A DNA stretch of 64,000 bases from Flavobacterium anhuiense (GTDB lineage Bacteria > Bacteroidota > Bacteroidia > Flavobacteriales > Flavobacteriaceae): NCBI RefSeq assembly GCF_004151235.1, contig NZ_JUIV01000001.1, positions 1-64,000 of the forward strand, read 5' to 3'. The position numbers were made by a program, and so were the translations under genes. Each line of letters opens with the position of its first letter. Position 1 is the stretch's first letter. Positions 18,296 through 26,915 of this stretch are shown in pieces. The notes under the pieces are model-generated. The model was not told the DNA's origin, ran no database searches, and saw only the letters and a program-made list of their open reading frames with translations.

Positions 18296-19009
18296 TTACA
18301 TTTTATGAATAATAAAAATCGCAGGACGTTTATCAATGTCGATTTTTAATTTTTTCCAATCAGAAACTTTCATCGTTTTTATGAATTCTGTTGGCAAAGT
18401 AATATCTGCTGCAATACAAAGATGAGTTGCCGGACTTAAAATCTGCAAAAGATCTTCAATCAGTTTATTGTTTCTGTATGGAGTTTCAATAAATAGTTGA
18501 GATTGATTTTTATCATAAGATAATTTCTCAAAATGACGAATTGCCGATTTTTTCTCGTCTTTATCAATTGGCAAATATCCGTTGAAAGTAAAACTCTGGC
18601 CATTCATTCCAGAAGCCATCATGGCCAATAGGATAGAAGATGGTCCAACCAAAGGCACAACCTGTATTCCTTTTTCGTGCGCCAATTTCACAATTGCAGC
18701 ACCAGGATCGGCAACGCCAGGACAGCCTGCTTCACTCATTAATCCCATATTTGTTCCTTCCAGCAAAGGTTTAATGAAATCATTGTGTTCGCTGGTTTCT
18801 GTTCTTTTGTTTAAAGTAAAAAGAACCAGTTCAGATTGCTTTTTTTCTGGATAAACGGCTTTTATAGATTTTCTTGCAGTTTTGTCGTTTTCAACAATAT
18901 AATGGTCGATAACTTCTATCGTTCTTCTAACGGTTTGAGGTAAAACATCCATCGGATCGCTTTCGCCCATTGTTGTTGGAATTAGATATAATTTTCCGAA
19001 AGATTTCAT
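18296..19009 (-). CDS. RsmI-like SAM-dependent methyltransferase
   Basis: A tetrapyrrole-methylase-fold protein. GLMSEAGCPGVADPGAAIV and QVVPLVGPSSILLAMMASG match the RsmI signature, which methylates the 2'-O of C1402 of 16S rRNA. At 237 residues it is shorter than E. coli RsmI (286), and its N-terminus (LYLIPTTMGESDPMDVLP) differs from the classic one. It is therefore a divergent paralogue and may have another target. It lies downstream of dnaA and the phosphatase gene on one strand. Confidence 0.82.
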   Translation of the reverse strand: MKSFGKLYLIPTTMGESDPMDVLPQTVRRTIEVIDHYIVENDKTARKSIKAVYPEKKQSELVLFTLNKRTETSEHNDFIKPLLEGTNMGLMSEAGCPGVADPGAAIVKLAHEKGIQVVPLVGPSSILLAMMASGMNGQSFTFNGYLPIDKDEKKSAIRHFEKLSYDKNQSQLFIETPYRNNKLIEDLLQILSPATHLCIAADITLPTEFIKTMKVSDWKKLKIDIDKRPAIFIIHKM

Positions 19010-19069
19010 GTGCTTTTGTTTAAAATTAAAAAATTCAATTATCTCTTTTTTAGAAACAATTGAATCGAA

Positions 19070-19537
19070 TTAGGAGTGTTTTTTAAGAAGCTGATCTGCA
19101 ATTAAATCAGTCACTTCGTCCAGCATTTTGTAAACGTTTTCAAAACCGTTGGCAGAACCATAATACGGGTCAGGAACATCTACATTTTCGTCTGGAAATA
19201 AATCGTTTAAAATCAAACGGACTTTATTTTTGTGTTCTGGAGTTTTGGCTAAATGAATAACATCGCGAAAATTCGAATTATCCATTACATAGATATAATC
19301 AAACTCATCAAAATCGGAAACTTTTATTTGTCTTCCTTTTTGTTCGCCGATATTGATTCCGTATTTTTTGGCAACTTCAATAGAGCGTTTGTCAGGGCAA
19401 TGGCCAATATGCCAAGAACCTGTTCCTGCAGAATCTACCAAGAATTTGTCTTCAGGAAGCTTAGAGGCCAAAATCCCTTCTGCTAAAGGAGATCTGCAAA
19501 TATTTCCTAAACAAACCATTAAGATTTTTACAGGCAT
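19070..19537 (-). CDS. Low-molecular-weight protein tyrosine phosphatase
   Basis: A 155-residue phosphatase with the P-loop CLGNICRS (nucleophile C9, Arg15; the CX5R signature) right at the N-terminus and the general acid in VPDPYYG near residue 120. It would remove phosphate from tyrosine in proteins or small phosphoesters. It begins 8 bases after the dnaA stop codon, so the two are likely co-transcribed. Confidence 0.93.
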   Translation of the reverse strand: MPVKILMVCLGNICRSPLAEGILASKLPEDKFLVDSAGTGSWHIGHCPDKRSIEVAKKYGINIGEQKGRQIKVSDFDEFDYIYVMDNSNFRDVIHLAKTPEHKNKVRLILNDLFPDENVDVPDPYYGSANGFENVYKMLDEVTDLIADQLLKKHS

Positions 19538-19545
19538 GGCGCGTC

Positions 19546-20973
19546 TTAAAGCGTTAGTTTTTTATTGATGTCTTCAACAAACTTTTTAAATTGTTTGTCT
19601 GTAGAAACTAAGTTATCGACTGTTTTACAAGCGTGAAGAACAGTTGCGTGATCACGATCTCCAATTTGCGAACCAATATTGGCCAAAGAAGCTTTAGTGA
19701 ATTTTTTAGCAAAGAACATAGCTAATTGTCTTGCTTGCACAACGTGCCTCTTTCTGGTTTTAGATTGAAGTGTTTCAATGTCTAATTGGAAATAGTCTGA
19801 AACAATTTTTTGAATATAATCGATAGAGATTTCTCTCTTAACATTTTTGACAAATTTCTCTACAACGCTTTTTGCGAGTTCAATCGTAACTTCTTTTTTG
19901 TTGAAAGAAGACTGAGCGATCAATGAAATAATAGCTCCTTCAAGTTCTCTTACGTTTGTTTTGATGTTACGGGCAACGTATTCTAAAATATCTTCTGGCA
20001 TTTCTACACCATCGCGGTATAAAATATTTTTTAAGATTGAGATACGAGTTTCGTAGTCAGGCTGATGCAATTCTGCAGACAATCCCCATTTGAAACGAGA
20101 TAATAATCTTTGCTCGATATCCTGCATATCAACAGGAGCTTTATCAGAAGTCAAGATTACTTGTTTTCCGTTTTGATGCAAATAGTTGAAAATGTGGAAG
20201 AATACGTCTTGCGTTCCTGATTTTCCAGATAAGAATTGAACATCGTCAATAATCAAAACATCGATTAGCTGATAAAAATGAATAAAGTCATTACGATTAT
20301 TCTTTTTTACAGAATCAATGTATTGCTGTGTGAAAATCTCAGCAGAAATATATAAAACGGTCTTTTCTGGATATTTATCTTTTACTTCTACACCTATAGC
20401 ATGCGCTAAGTGTGTTTTTCCTAAACCAACTCCTCCAAAAATCAATAACGGATTAAATGAAGTTCCTCCTGGTTTGTTGGCAACTGCCATACCAGCAGAA
20501 CGAGCTAATCTATTTGAATCTCCTTCTAAGAAATTGTCAAAACTGTAGTTTGGATTTAACTGAGACTCAATTTTTAAATTTCTAATTCCAGGAATTACAA
20601 AAGGATTTTTAAGTTCAGGATTTAAGTTTTTAAACGGAGCGTCAACTTCTTGCGGTTTCATTGGCACTCTGTTGGCACTTGGCAGCTGCTCGGTAAACGG
20701 CTGTTTATTGCCATAAGTGTTCTCCATTTTAATTTTATAGAGTAACTTTGCGTTTTTTCCCAGTTCTTTGGTAAGCGCAACTTTCAATAATTTTACGTAA
20801 TGCTCTTCGAGCCATTCGTAGAAAAATTTACTCGGAACCTGAATGTATAATGCGTTATCGGTTAGCTCAACTGATTTGATTGGTTCGAACCAAGTTTTAT
20901 ATGCTTGGTCTTGAATATTATCCTTTATAAAGGACAAACAGTTTTCCCATACCGATTGAGCAGTTTTAGTCAT
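19546..20973 (-). CDS. dnaA: Chromosomal replication initiator protein DnaA
   Basis: The AAA+ initiator of chromosome replication. Domain I covers residues about 1-90 (SVWENCLSFIKDNIQDQAYKTW split over the start). Domain III has Walker A GGVGLGKTHLAH and Walker B VLIIDDVQFLSGK. The C-terminal DNA-binding domain ends with the signature IGDRDHATVLHACKTVDNL. Length (475) is normal. I looked for a cluster of TTATNCACA boxes in the upstream spacer and saw none, so the origin is not evidently here. The gene begins a minus-strand run with the phosphatase and the RsmI-like gene. Confidence 0.97.
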   Translation of the reverse strand: MTKTAQSVWENCLSFIKDNIQDQAYKTWFEPIKSVELTDNALYIQVPSKFFYEWLEEHYVKLLKVALTKELGKNAKLLYKIKMENTYGNKQPFTEQLPSANRVPMKPQEVDAPFKNLNPELKNPFVIPGIRNLKIESQLNPNYSFDNFLEGDSNRLARSAGMAVANKPGGTSFNPLLIFGGVGLGKTHLAHAIGVEVKDKYPEKTVLYISAEIFTQQYIDSVKKNNRNDFIHFYQLIDVLIIDDVQFLSGKSGTQDVFFHIFNYLHQNGKQVILTSDKAPVDMQDIEQRLLSRFKWGLSAELHQPDYETRISILKNILYRDGVEMPEDILEYVARNIKTNVRELEGAIISLIAQSSFNKKEVTIELAKSVVEKFVKNVKREISIDYIQKIVSDYFQLDIETLQSKTRKRHVVQARQLAMFFAKKFTKASLANIGSQIGDRDHATVLHACKTVDNLVSTDKQFKKFVEDINKKLTL

Positions 20974-21160
20974 AGATTCAGATAAATTTTTATTATTGTT
21001 ATAAAGATTCTCCTAATAAAAATGGAGCAATTTTATTCCGTATTTCGGGATAACAAATATGTGAACAAATTTCTGTAAAAAAAAATATTTTGGTATCTAA
21101 TTTTATAAAAAAAAGTTGTAAAGAGCCTTTTTAAATTCGAATTTTTTTAATATTTTATAA

Positions 21161-21574
21161 ATGAAAAATCACCAGACTCAAGTACGAGTTCGTTACTCAG
21201 AAACTGACCAAATGGGAGTCGTTTATCACGGAAATTATGTGCCTTATTTTGAGATAGGACGCGTGGAATGGCTTAGAAATAAAGGGGTTTCGTATAAAAG
21301 CATGGAAGAAAGCGGAATTGGCCTTCCAATTGTCAACATGAATATCAACTACAAAAAATCGGCGCGCTACGACGAACTTTTGACAATTCACACCACATTC
21401 AAAAGTCACTCTTCTGTTAAGATCGAATTTGACTGCGCAATCTTTAATGAAGCAAATGAGTTATTAACAACGGCAACGTTTATTTTAGTATTTGTTGCGT
21501 TAAAAACGGGTCGTCCAACAGCTCCTCCAGAATACATTTTAGACATATTCAAATCACTTGAAGAAAAGTGTTAA
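21161..21574 (+). CDS. Acyl-CoA thioesterase, YbgC/4HBT hot-dog family
   Basis: A 137-residue hot-dog-fold thioesterase. The active-site Asp is D16 in RYSETDQMGVVYHGNYVPYFEIGR, which is nearly the consensus for the YbgC/FcbC group. It would hydrolyse acyl-CoA or acyl-ACP. Divergent from dnaA with a 187-bp AT-rich spacer. Confidence 0.93.
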   Translation: MKNHQTQVRVRYSETDQMGVVYHGNYVPYFEIGRVEWLRNKGVSYKSMEESGIGLPIVNMNINYKKSARYDELLTIHTTFKSHSSVKIEFDCAIFNEANELLTTATFILVFVALKTGRPTAPPEYILDIFKSLEEKC

Positions 21575-21598
21575 AACTGCCTTCATTTTGATGTTAAA

Positions 21599-22231
21599 TT
21601 ATATAATTTTAATATCAATTTCGAACATTAAATCAAAAATGCTGAAGATCGTTTCGGCATTTTTTTTTCTCGTTTTTGTCACAATTTTACCAATTGGCAA
21701 TCCAGAAACTTCATCCATTTCCATTTCCTGAGATACGATTTCTAATTTTTTTTCTTTGATCACTCGCATTACTTTATTCATGTTTTTGTAATCAAATGAA
21801 ATTAAAAACTCGACGTCAATAGTTTTTTCAACTATTTCACAAATTTCCAAAGTCTGTTGTGCAGTTGTTCGATATGCCGAAATTAAACCGCCAACGCCTA
21901 ATTTTACTCCGCCAAAAATACGAACAACTACAACTAGAACGTTAGTTAATCCAAAAGATTGTATTTGGCCATAAATTGGTGCTCCAGCCGTGTTGCTTGG
22001 TTCGCCATCATCATTGGCGCGATACGAAATTTTATTTCCCACACCCAATTGGTACGCATAGCAATAATGCACCGCATGCGGATGCTGCTTTTTTAGCTCT
22101 TCAATAATGGGCTTTACTTCATCTTCGTGATCTATTGGAAAAGCATAACCAAAGAATTTACTGCCTTTTTCCTTAAACAGTATTTCTTCAGATGCAGCCG
22201 CAATAGTTTGATAAGTATCGTTAATTTCCAA
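21599..22231 (-). CDS. YigZ/IMPACT family protein (UPF0029)
   Basis: A 210-residue protein of the IMPACT/YigZ family. The N-terminal domain shows HPHAVHYCYAYQLG, then the signature YRANDDGEPSNTAGAPIYGQI and VVVVRIFGGVKLGVGGLISAYRTT. The C-terminal ferredoxin-like domain (about 140-205) is also present. In this family some members bind nucleic acids or ribosomes, but the bacterial role is unclear. It is 11 bases downstream of the HAD gene on the same strand. Confidence 0.92.
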   Translation of the reverse strand: MEINDTYQTIAAASEEILFKEKGSKFFGYAFPIDHEDEVKPIIEELKKQHPHAVHYCYAYQLGVGNKISYRANDDGEPSNTAGAPIYGQIQSFGLTNVLVVVVRIFGGVKLGVGGLISAYRTTAQQTLEICEIVEKTIDVEFLISFDYKNMNKVMRVIKEKKLEIVSQEMEMDEVSGLPIGKIVTKTRKKNAETIFSIFDLMFEIDIKII

Positions 22232-22242
22232 AAGCAGTATTC

Positions 22243-22845
22243 TTAAAGTATATTTTTTTTATAAAGATCGACCACATCTTCTTTCCCAACTTGAAGATTC
22301 CAAACTTTGATTCCTAAAGCCGCGGCGCTATCTGTATTTTCTGTCTTGTCGTCAATAAATAAGGTGTTTTCAGCAACTAGATTGTTTTGTTCAAGAACAA
22401 ACTGATAAATTTTCGGATCTGGTTTTCTCATTCCGATATCAAAAGAAAAATATACTTTTTCAAAACAGTCATAAAAATCCTTATAAAAAGAAACGCCACT
22501 TTTTTCTTCAAATGTATTGATGTGAATAGAATCGGTATTGCTTAACAGAAACAATCGGTATTTTTTTGATAATTCCTGAAGAAATTCCAAACGATAAAAT
22601 GGAAAATCTGCCAAAACAGCATTCCAAGCTTTTAGAATATCTTCCTTTGAAGCATTTGGCAATTGTTTTTGAAAACCGCCGATGAAATCTTCTGGAGAAA
22701 TAGCGCCTACTTCAAAAGAAAGATTTAATTGTTCAAATTCATTATTCCACTCCTTCATTCCTAATTTTTGTAAACCAGAAATTGTGGCAGGTTTGTCTAA
22801 ATTGATAAAAATGTCTCCGAAGTCAAAAATTATCGCATTAATCAT
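22243..22845 (-). CDS. HAD-superfamily phosphatase (HAD-IA, YihX-like)
   Basis: A 200-residue hydrolase. Motif I is IIFDFGDIF, with the nucleophilic Asp first and DxGD instead of DxDxT, as is common in YihX-like sugar phosphatases. Motif II is LFLLSNTDS, and motifs III-IV are RKPDPKIYQFVLE and LFIDDKTENTDSAAALG. The substrate is probably a sugar phosphate. Its start overlaps the 3' end of ribD by 8 bases, indicating translational coupling. Confidence 0.9.
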   Translation of the reverse strand: MINAIIFDFGDIFINLDKPATISGLQKLGMKEWNNEFEQLNLSFEVGAISPEDFIGGFQKQLPNASKEDILKAWNAVLADFPFYRLEFLQELSKKYRLFLLSNTDSIHINTFEEKSGVSFYKDFYDCFEKVYFSFDIGMRKPDPKIYQFVLEQNNLVAENTLFIDDKTENTDSAAALGIKVWNLQVGKEDVVDLYKKNIL

Positions 22846-23887
22846 GATTTTTAATCTGTATTAGTTCGTCGCTTAAAATGTTGGTTTTGATGCTGTTTTT
22901 TCTTGAAATATTTGGAGCTTTCGTTCCTTTTTCAAAACTTGTTTTTCCAATAAAAATTCGTGCCTCGTCCCAAAGATTTTCATCGATAAAAGATTGAAGC
23001 GTTTGTCTTCCGCCTTCAATAATTACAGATTGAATTTGATTTTGGTATAAAACATCTAAAATCTGAGGCACAATATTTATGCTGAAATCAATTGCCTCAA
23101 ATTGTGTGTTTTCTTTTGATGAATTTTCTGTTTCACTAGAAAAAATAATAGTTTTCACAGTATCATCAAAAATAAAACTATTTGGATCAATTCTATTGTT
23201 TCGATCTATAACAACTCTTGTCGGATTATTTCCATCCCAATCTCTGGCATTTAATTTCGGATTGTCATCAACTACGGTTTGTGTTCCAACCAAAATAGCT
23301 TGTTCTTCAGTTCGCCATTTGTGCACTAATTGCCTCGAATATTGATTTGTAATCCAAACTGGTTTGCGTTCTTGATCGATTTCTTTTTCTGGAGCCAGAA
23401 AACCATCCTGACTTTCTGCCCATTTTAAAATTACGTAAGGTCTCTTTTTCTGATGAAAAGTAAAAAAGCGTTTATTCAGTTCGTTGCATTCATCTTCTAA
23501 AACTCCAACCGTAACATTTGCGCCTGCTTCAATTAATTTTAAAATTCCTTTTCCAGCTACTTTTTCATTCGGGTCAACCGTGCCTACAACTACATTCGGA
23601 ATTTCATTTGCAATTATTAAATCGCAGCAAGGAGGAGTTTTGCCAAAATGACTGCAAGGTTCTAGGCTTACATAAATTGTGGCCTTTTTTAGCAATGATT
23701 TATCTTTTACAGAATTCACCGCATTTATCTCTGCATGTGGCTCACCAGCCTTCTTATGCCAGCCTTCTCCAATAATCTGTCCATCATAAACAATCACACT
23801 GCCCACCATCGGATTCGGATACGTTGTTCCAAGTCCATTTTGTGCTAGTTCGATGCAGCGTTTTATATATTTTTCATGTATATTCAC
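22838..23887 (-). CDS. ribD: Riboflavin biosynthesis deaminase/reductase RibD
   Basis: A bifunctional enzyme in riboflavin synthesis: it deaminates the pyrimidine from GTP cyclohydrolase II, then reduces the ribosyl group with NADPH. The N-terminal deaminase has the zinc site H51-A-E53 and C78/C87 (PCSHFGKTPPC). The C-terminal reductase (about 150-345) has VILKWAESQDG and SVIIEGGRQTLQSF. Length (349) is typical. A -7 element lies so close upstream that the transcript would be nearly leaderless. Co-transcribed with the HAD phosphatase, which may be the missing pathway phosphatase. That link is inference. Confidence 0.95.
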   Translation of the reverse strand: MNIHEKYIKRCIELAQNGLGTTYPNPMVGSVIVYDGQIIGEGWHKKAGEPHAEINAVNSVKDKSLLKKATIYVSLEPCSHFGKTPPCCDLIIANEIPNVVVGTVDPNEKVAGKGILKLIEAGANVTVGVLEDECNELNKRFFTFHQKKRPYVILKWAESQDGFLAPEKEIDQERKPVWITNQYSRQLVHKWRTEEQAILVGTQTVVDDNPKLNARDWDGNNPTRVVIDRNNRIDPNSFIFDDTVKTIIFSSETENSSKENTQFEAIDFSINIVPQILDVLYQNQIQSVIIEGGRQTLQSFIDENLWDEARIFIGKTSFEKGTKAPNISRKNSIKTNILSDELIQIKNHD

Positions 23888-23891
23888 AGTG

Positions 23892-23899
23892 CAAAAGTA
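23892..23899 (-). promoter_or_regulatory. Predicted -7 element of ribD
   Basis: TACTTTTG on the minus strand, exact TAnnTTTG, ending 5 bases before the ribD start codon. If used, transcription would start at or next to the ATG. Confidence 0.5.
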
Positions 23900-23949
23900 G
23901 TTATTTTTGAGTTTATCACTAAGTTAAGGAACTATAGAAAAAGTATATT

Positions 23950-23957
23950 TACTTTTG
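23950..23957 (+). promoter_or_regulatory. Predicted -7 element of the acetyltransferase gene
   Basis: TACTTTTG on the plus strand, 27 bases before the ATG at 23984. It is back to back with the ribD promoter. Confidence 0.5.
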
Positions 23958-23983
23958 TATTTATAATGATTTAGAATAAAAAA

Positions 23984-24469
23984 ATGGCAAATTGGCTTAT
24001 ACGAGAAATTAAAGAAGAAGACAATCAGGCAGTTGCGAGTTTGATACGTTCGGTTTTTGATGAAATGGAAATTCCAAAAGTAGGAACCGCATACGAAGAT
24101 CCTTATCTAGATTTAATGTTTGAAGAATATAATAAACCCCAATCGGTGTATTTTGTTGTAGAAAATGATGGAGAAATTGTTGGATGTGCGGGAATCGCGC
24201 CTTTAGAAAATGGAGATCCTGAAATTTGCGAATTGCAGAAAATGTATTTCCTTCCAAAAACAAGAGGGTTAGGAATTGGAACTCAAATGATGGAAAAATG
24301 TTTGGAAAAGGCTAGAGCTTTTGGTTTTAAAAAATGCTATATCGAAACCATGCCATTTATGCATGCCGCACAAAAACTTTATAAAAAATCGGGTTTTGAG
24401 TATTTAGATGATCCAATGGGATGTACTGGGCATAATTCTTGTCCTGTTTGGATGCTAAAAGTTTTGTAA
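23984..24469 (+). CDS. GNAT family N-acetyltransferase
   Basis: A 161-residue acetyltransferase. It has IREIKEEDNQAVASLIR at the N-terminus, the acetyl-CoA loop LPKTRGLGIGTQMME, and the C-terminal AAQKLYKKSGFEYLDDPMGCTGH. The latter resembles proteins that acetylate amino acids or small peptides, but the substrate is unknown. It is probably co-directional with prmC (85-bp gap) and divergent from ribD. Confidence 0.9.
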   Translation: MANWLIREIKEEDNQAVASLIRSVFDEMEIPKVGTAYEDPYLDLMFEEYNKPQSVYFVVENDGEIVGCAGIAPLENGDPEICELQKMYFLPKTRGLGIGTQMMEKCLEKARAFGFKKCYIETMPFMHAAQKLYKKSGFEYLDDPMGCTGHNSCPVWMLKVL

Positions 24470-24554
24470 CTTTAAAGTAACAAATTTAAACAAACAAGAC
24501 TTATTGAAAGATAAATGTCAGTTTCGGCTGATGTAAAATGCTCAAAAAATAAAA

Positions 24555-25421
24555 ATGAAAATTAAACAATATCGTACTCAGTTTATTAAAGAATTATCTC
24601 CTTTTTACGATGCGTACGAAGCAGAGAGCTTTTTTTATTTAATTCTAGAAGATAAACATAAACTTCGCCAAATTGATTTAGCCTTAAATCATGAATTGGT
24701 ATTTGAAGAAAATGATTTTATGATATGGGACGAATTGCTAAAACAGCTTAAGAAAGAAGTTCCAATTCAATATTTGCTTGGGAAAACAAACTTTTATGGT
24801 TTGGATTTTGAGGTAAATGAAAATGTTTTAATTCCGAGGCCAGAAACTGAGGAATTAGTCGAATGGATTATTAATGAAAATGTAAGTCCAGATAAGAATA
24901 AAAAAATAAGAATTCTCGATATCGGAACAGGAACGGGTTGTATTGCCATTTCGTTGGCGAAAAATCTCCCGAATGCTGAAGTTTTTGGTGTTGATGTTTC
25001 TAAAAAAGCGATTGAAACAGCAAAAAGAAATGCAGTTAGGAATGATGCTGATGTGACTTTTATGTTTTTGGATATTTTAGAAACAGAAGAATTTACCTGT
25101 CAGTTCGATATCATCGTTTCCAATCCGCCATATGTTCGAAATTTGGAAAAAATAGAAATAAAAAAGAATGTTCTGGATTACGAACCGCATTTGGCGCTTT
25201 TTGTAGAAGACAATGATCCACTTATTTTTTATAGAAAAATTGCTTCCTTGGCACAAAACGGACTTCTGAAAAACGGAAAACTATATTTTGAAATCAATCA
25301 ATATCTTGGAAAAGAAATGATTGATTTGCTGGAAAGTATGAGTTTCGAAAACGTGGAGCTTAGAAAAGATATTTACGATAACGATCGTATGATTTCCTGC
25401 AAGGTTTCAAAAACCTTGTAG
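24555..25421 (+). CDS. prmC: Release factor glutamine methyltransferase PrmC
   Basis: N5-methylates the Gln of the GGQ motif in peptide chain release factors. The N-terminal helical domain is followed by LIPRPETEELVEW, the SAM site LDIGTGTGC (residues 121-129) and the catalytic NPPY at 190-193. Length (288) is near the family norm. The last nine codons, including the stop, lie in the left arm of an inverted repeat (25393-25475), so the C-terminal tail SCKVSKTL is probably repeat-derived. Confidence 0.94.
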   Translation: MKIKQYRTQFIKELSPFYDAYEAESFFYLILEDKHKLRQIDLALNHELVFEENDFMIWDELLKQLKKEVPIQYLLGKTNFYGLDFEVNENVLIPRPETEELVEWIINENVSPDKNKKIRILDIGTGTGCIAISLAKNLPNAEVFGVDVSKKAIETAKRNAVRNDADVTFMFLDILETEEFTCQFDIIVSNPPYVRNLEKIEIKKNVLDYEPHLALFVEDNDPLIFYRKIASLAQNGLLKNGKLYFEINQYLGKEMIDLLESMSFENVELRKDIYDNDRMISCKVSKTL

Positions 25422-25475
25422 GTCTTTTTTTAAATATCTATAGTTTAAACTTACAAGGTGAAACCTTGCAGGAAA
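25393..25475. repeat. TGCAAGGTTT-type inverted repeat overlapping the prmC end
   Basis: TTTCCTGCAAGGTTTC (25393-25408) is perfectly complementary to GAAACCTTGCAGGAAA (25460-25475). The left arm also folds on itself (CCTGCAAGGTTT with AAACCTTGTAGG). A T7 run follows the left arm, so it might terminate prmC transcription. Confidence 0.8.
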
Positions 25476-25487
25476 GTGAGTATGAAG

Positions 25488-26732
25488 TTATTCGTAGCGC
25501 AACGCTTCAATAGGATCTAATTTTGATGCTTTAATAGCTGGATATAAACCAGAAACTATTGCTACGCAAAAACTTGTTGCAAAAGCGGCAAAAATCGCCA
25601 TCCAAGGAATTACAAAAGAAAAACTCATTGCAGTTGCAATTGCAAAGCCAAGCAGAATTCCTAAAATAATTCCAACCAAACCTCCAATTTGTCCAATCAA
25701 TAAAGTTTCGATAAAAAACTGAAAAGCAACAGTTGATCTTTTGGCTCCCAAAGCTTTACGGACACCAATTTCGCGGGTACGTTCTGTAACCGAAACAATC
25801 ATAATATTCATTAAAGCGATTGACGATCCTAAAATAGTGATGACAGAAATAGTCCAAGCTGCTATTCCTAGATATTGAGTGATGCTTAGAATACGGTTAA
25901 TCAAATCATCGCTTCGAACTACGCCGAAATTGTTGTCTCGAACAGGGCTCAATTTGCGGACTCTTCGCATAGTGCTGGTCGCATTATCTATGGCTTCGTC
26001 TAAAACTTCTTTTTTAGAAACCATAACGCTAATAGTGTAATTGATATTTGGAGCTGTAAATAAAGATCTTGCCACTTGAATCGGAATTAAAACTCGTAAA
26101 TCCTGGCTGTTTCCAAATGTTGAGCCTTTTTCTTTCAGAACTCCAATTACTTTAAATCGTGCGCCCCTAATAGAAATTACTTTGTCAATTGGGTTAACAT
26201 CTTTCAAAAGTCCTTTTTCAAAATCAGAACCTACAATGCACGAATATGTGTTGTTTTCAATATCAAACTGATTAAAACTTCTTCCTAAACTGGTTTCCAA
26301 TCCTGAATTGGTAATAAAATGTTCATCAACTCCAACAATGGTAATTTCGGGATCTGTTTTTTCGCCTAAATATTTTACTTCTGCTGTTGTAGTTGCAGTA
26401 AAAGACAAAGAAGTTTCGGTAAACGGATATTTGTATTTGTTTTTGAATGCCACCGCTTCCGGATACGAAATTATCGGATTGATGACTTCTCGTTCTCTTC
26501 CGCCACGGTTTCGAACTTTATTTTCGTATTGATTGATGTTAAAAGTATTCGCTCCCATAGAAGCAAAATCGGTAGAAATAGTATTTTCTAAAGCAGAAAC
26601 CACGGTCAAGATGCCAACCAAAGCCGTAATACCGATAGCAATAATTAAAACGGTAAGAATAGTACGCAGAATTTGTGTTTTGATAGAACCAAAAGCAATT
26701 CGGATATTTTCTTTAAATAATTTTAGCATCAT
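25488..26732 (-). CDS. MacB/FtsX-like ABC transporter permease
   Basis: An inner-membrane permease of the MacB type. There is one helix near the N-terminus (ILTVLIIAIGITALVGIL), a large periplasmic MacB_PCD domain (about 45-245), then three helices in the C-terminal FtsX domain (TERTREIGVRKALGAKRSTVAFQF is the coupling region). No ATPase gene is adjacent, so its partner is elsewhere. The frame opens with a TTG at 26738. Two ATG codons at 26732 and 26729 are more likely starts. Export substrate unknown. Confidence 0.88.
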   Translation of the reverse strand: MMLKLFKENIRIAFGSIKTQILRTILTVLIIAIGITALVGILTVVSALENTISTDFASMGANTFNINQYENKVRNRGGREREVINPIISYPEAVAFKNKYKYPFTETSLSFTATTTAEVKYLGEKTDPEITIVGVDEHFITNSGLETSLGRSFNQFDIENNTYSCIVGSDFEKGLLKDVNPIDKVISIRGARFKVIGVLKEKGSTFGNSQDLRVLIPIQVARSLFTAPNINYTISVMVSKKEVLDEAIDNATSTMRRVRKLSPVRDNNFGVVRSDDLINRILSITQYLGIAAWTISVITILGSSIALMNIMIVSVTERTREIGVRKALGAKRSTVAFQFFIETLLIGQIGGLVGIILGILLGFAIATAMSFSFVIPWMAIFAAFATSFCVAIVSGLYPAIKASKLDPIEALRYE

Positions 26733-26873
26733 GACCAATTTGTCACGAAAATACGGTTTTTGTTACAAGTTTGTTTTCCAAGTGTTATTATTTATTTTAA
26801 AAAGTAAGATATTTGCATTCGCTTAAAATTAAAAGAAATAATGTCAAAGAATTTTAGGCTTTTAGTTTTCAAA

Positions 26874-26908
26874 GGAAATCTAAAATCTAAAATCAACAAT
26901 CTAAAATA
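26874..26908. repeat. AATCTAAAATC word repeat, copy 2
   Basis: AATCTAAAATCTAAAATC followed by AACAATCTAAAAT fills the leader just before hisS. Same words as 7921-7957. Confidence 0.6.
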
Positions 26909-26915
26909 AAAAAAG

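Noticed and set aside
20974..21160. Replication origin next to dnaA
   Set aside because: No cluster of TTATNCACA boxes and no clear AT-repeat unwinding element beyond the general AT richness.
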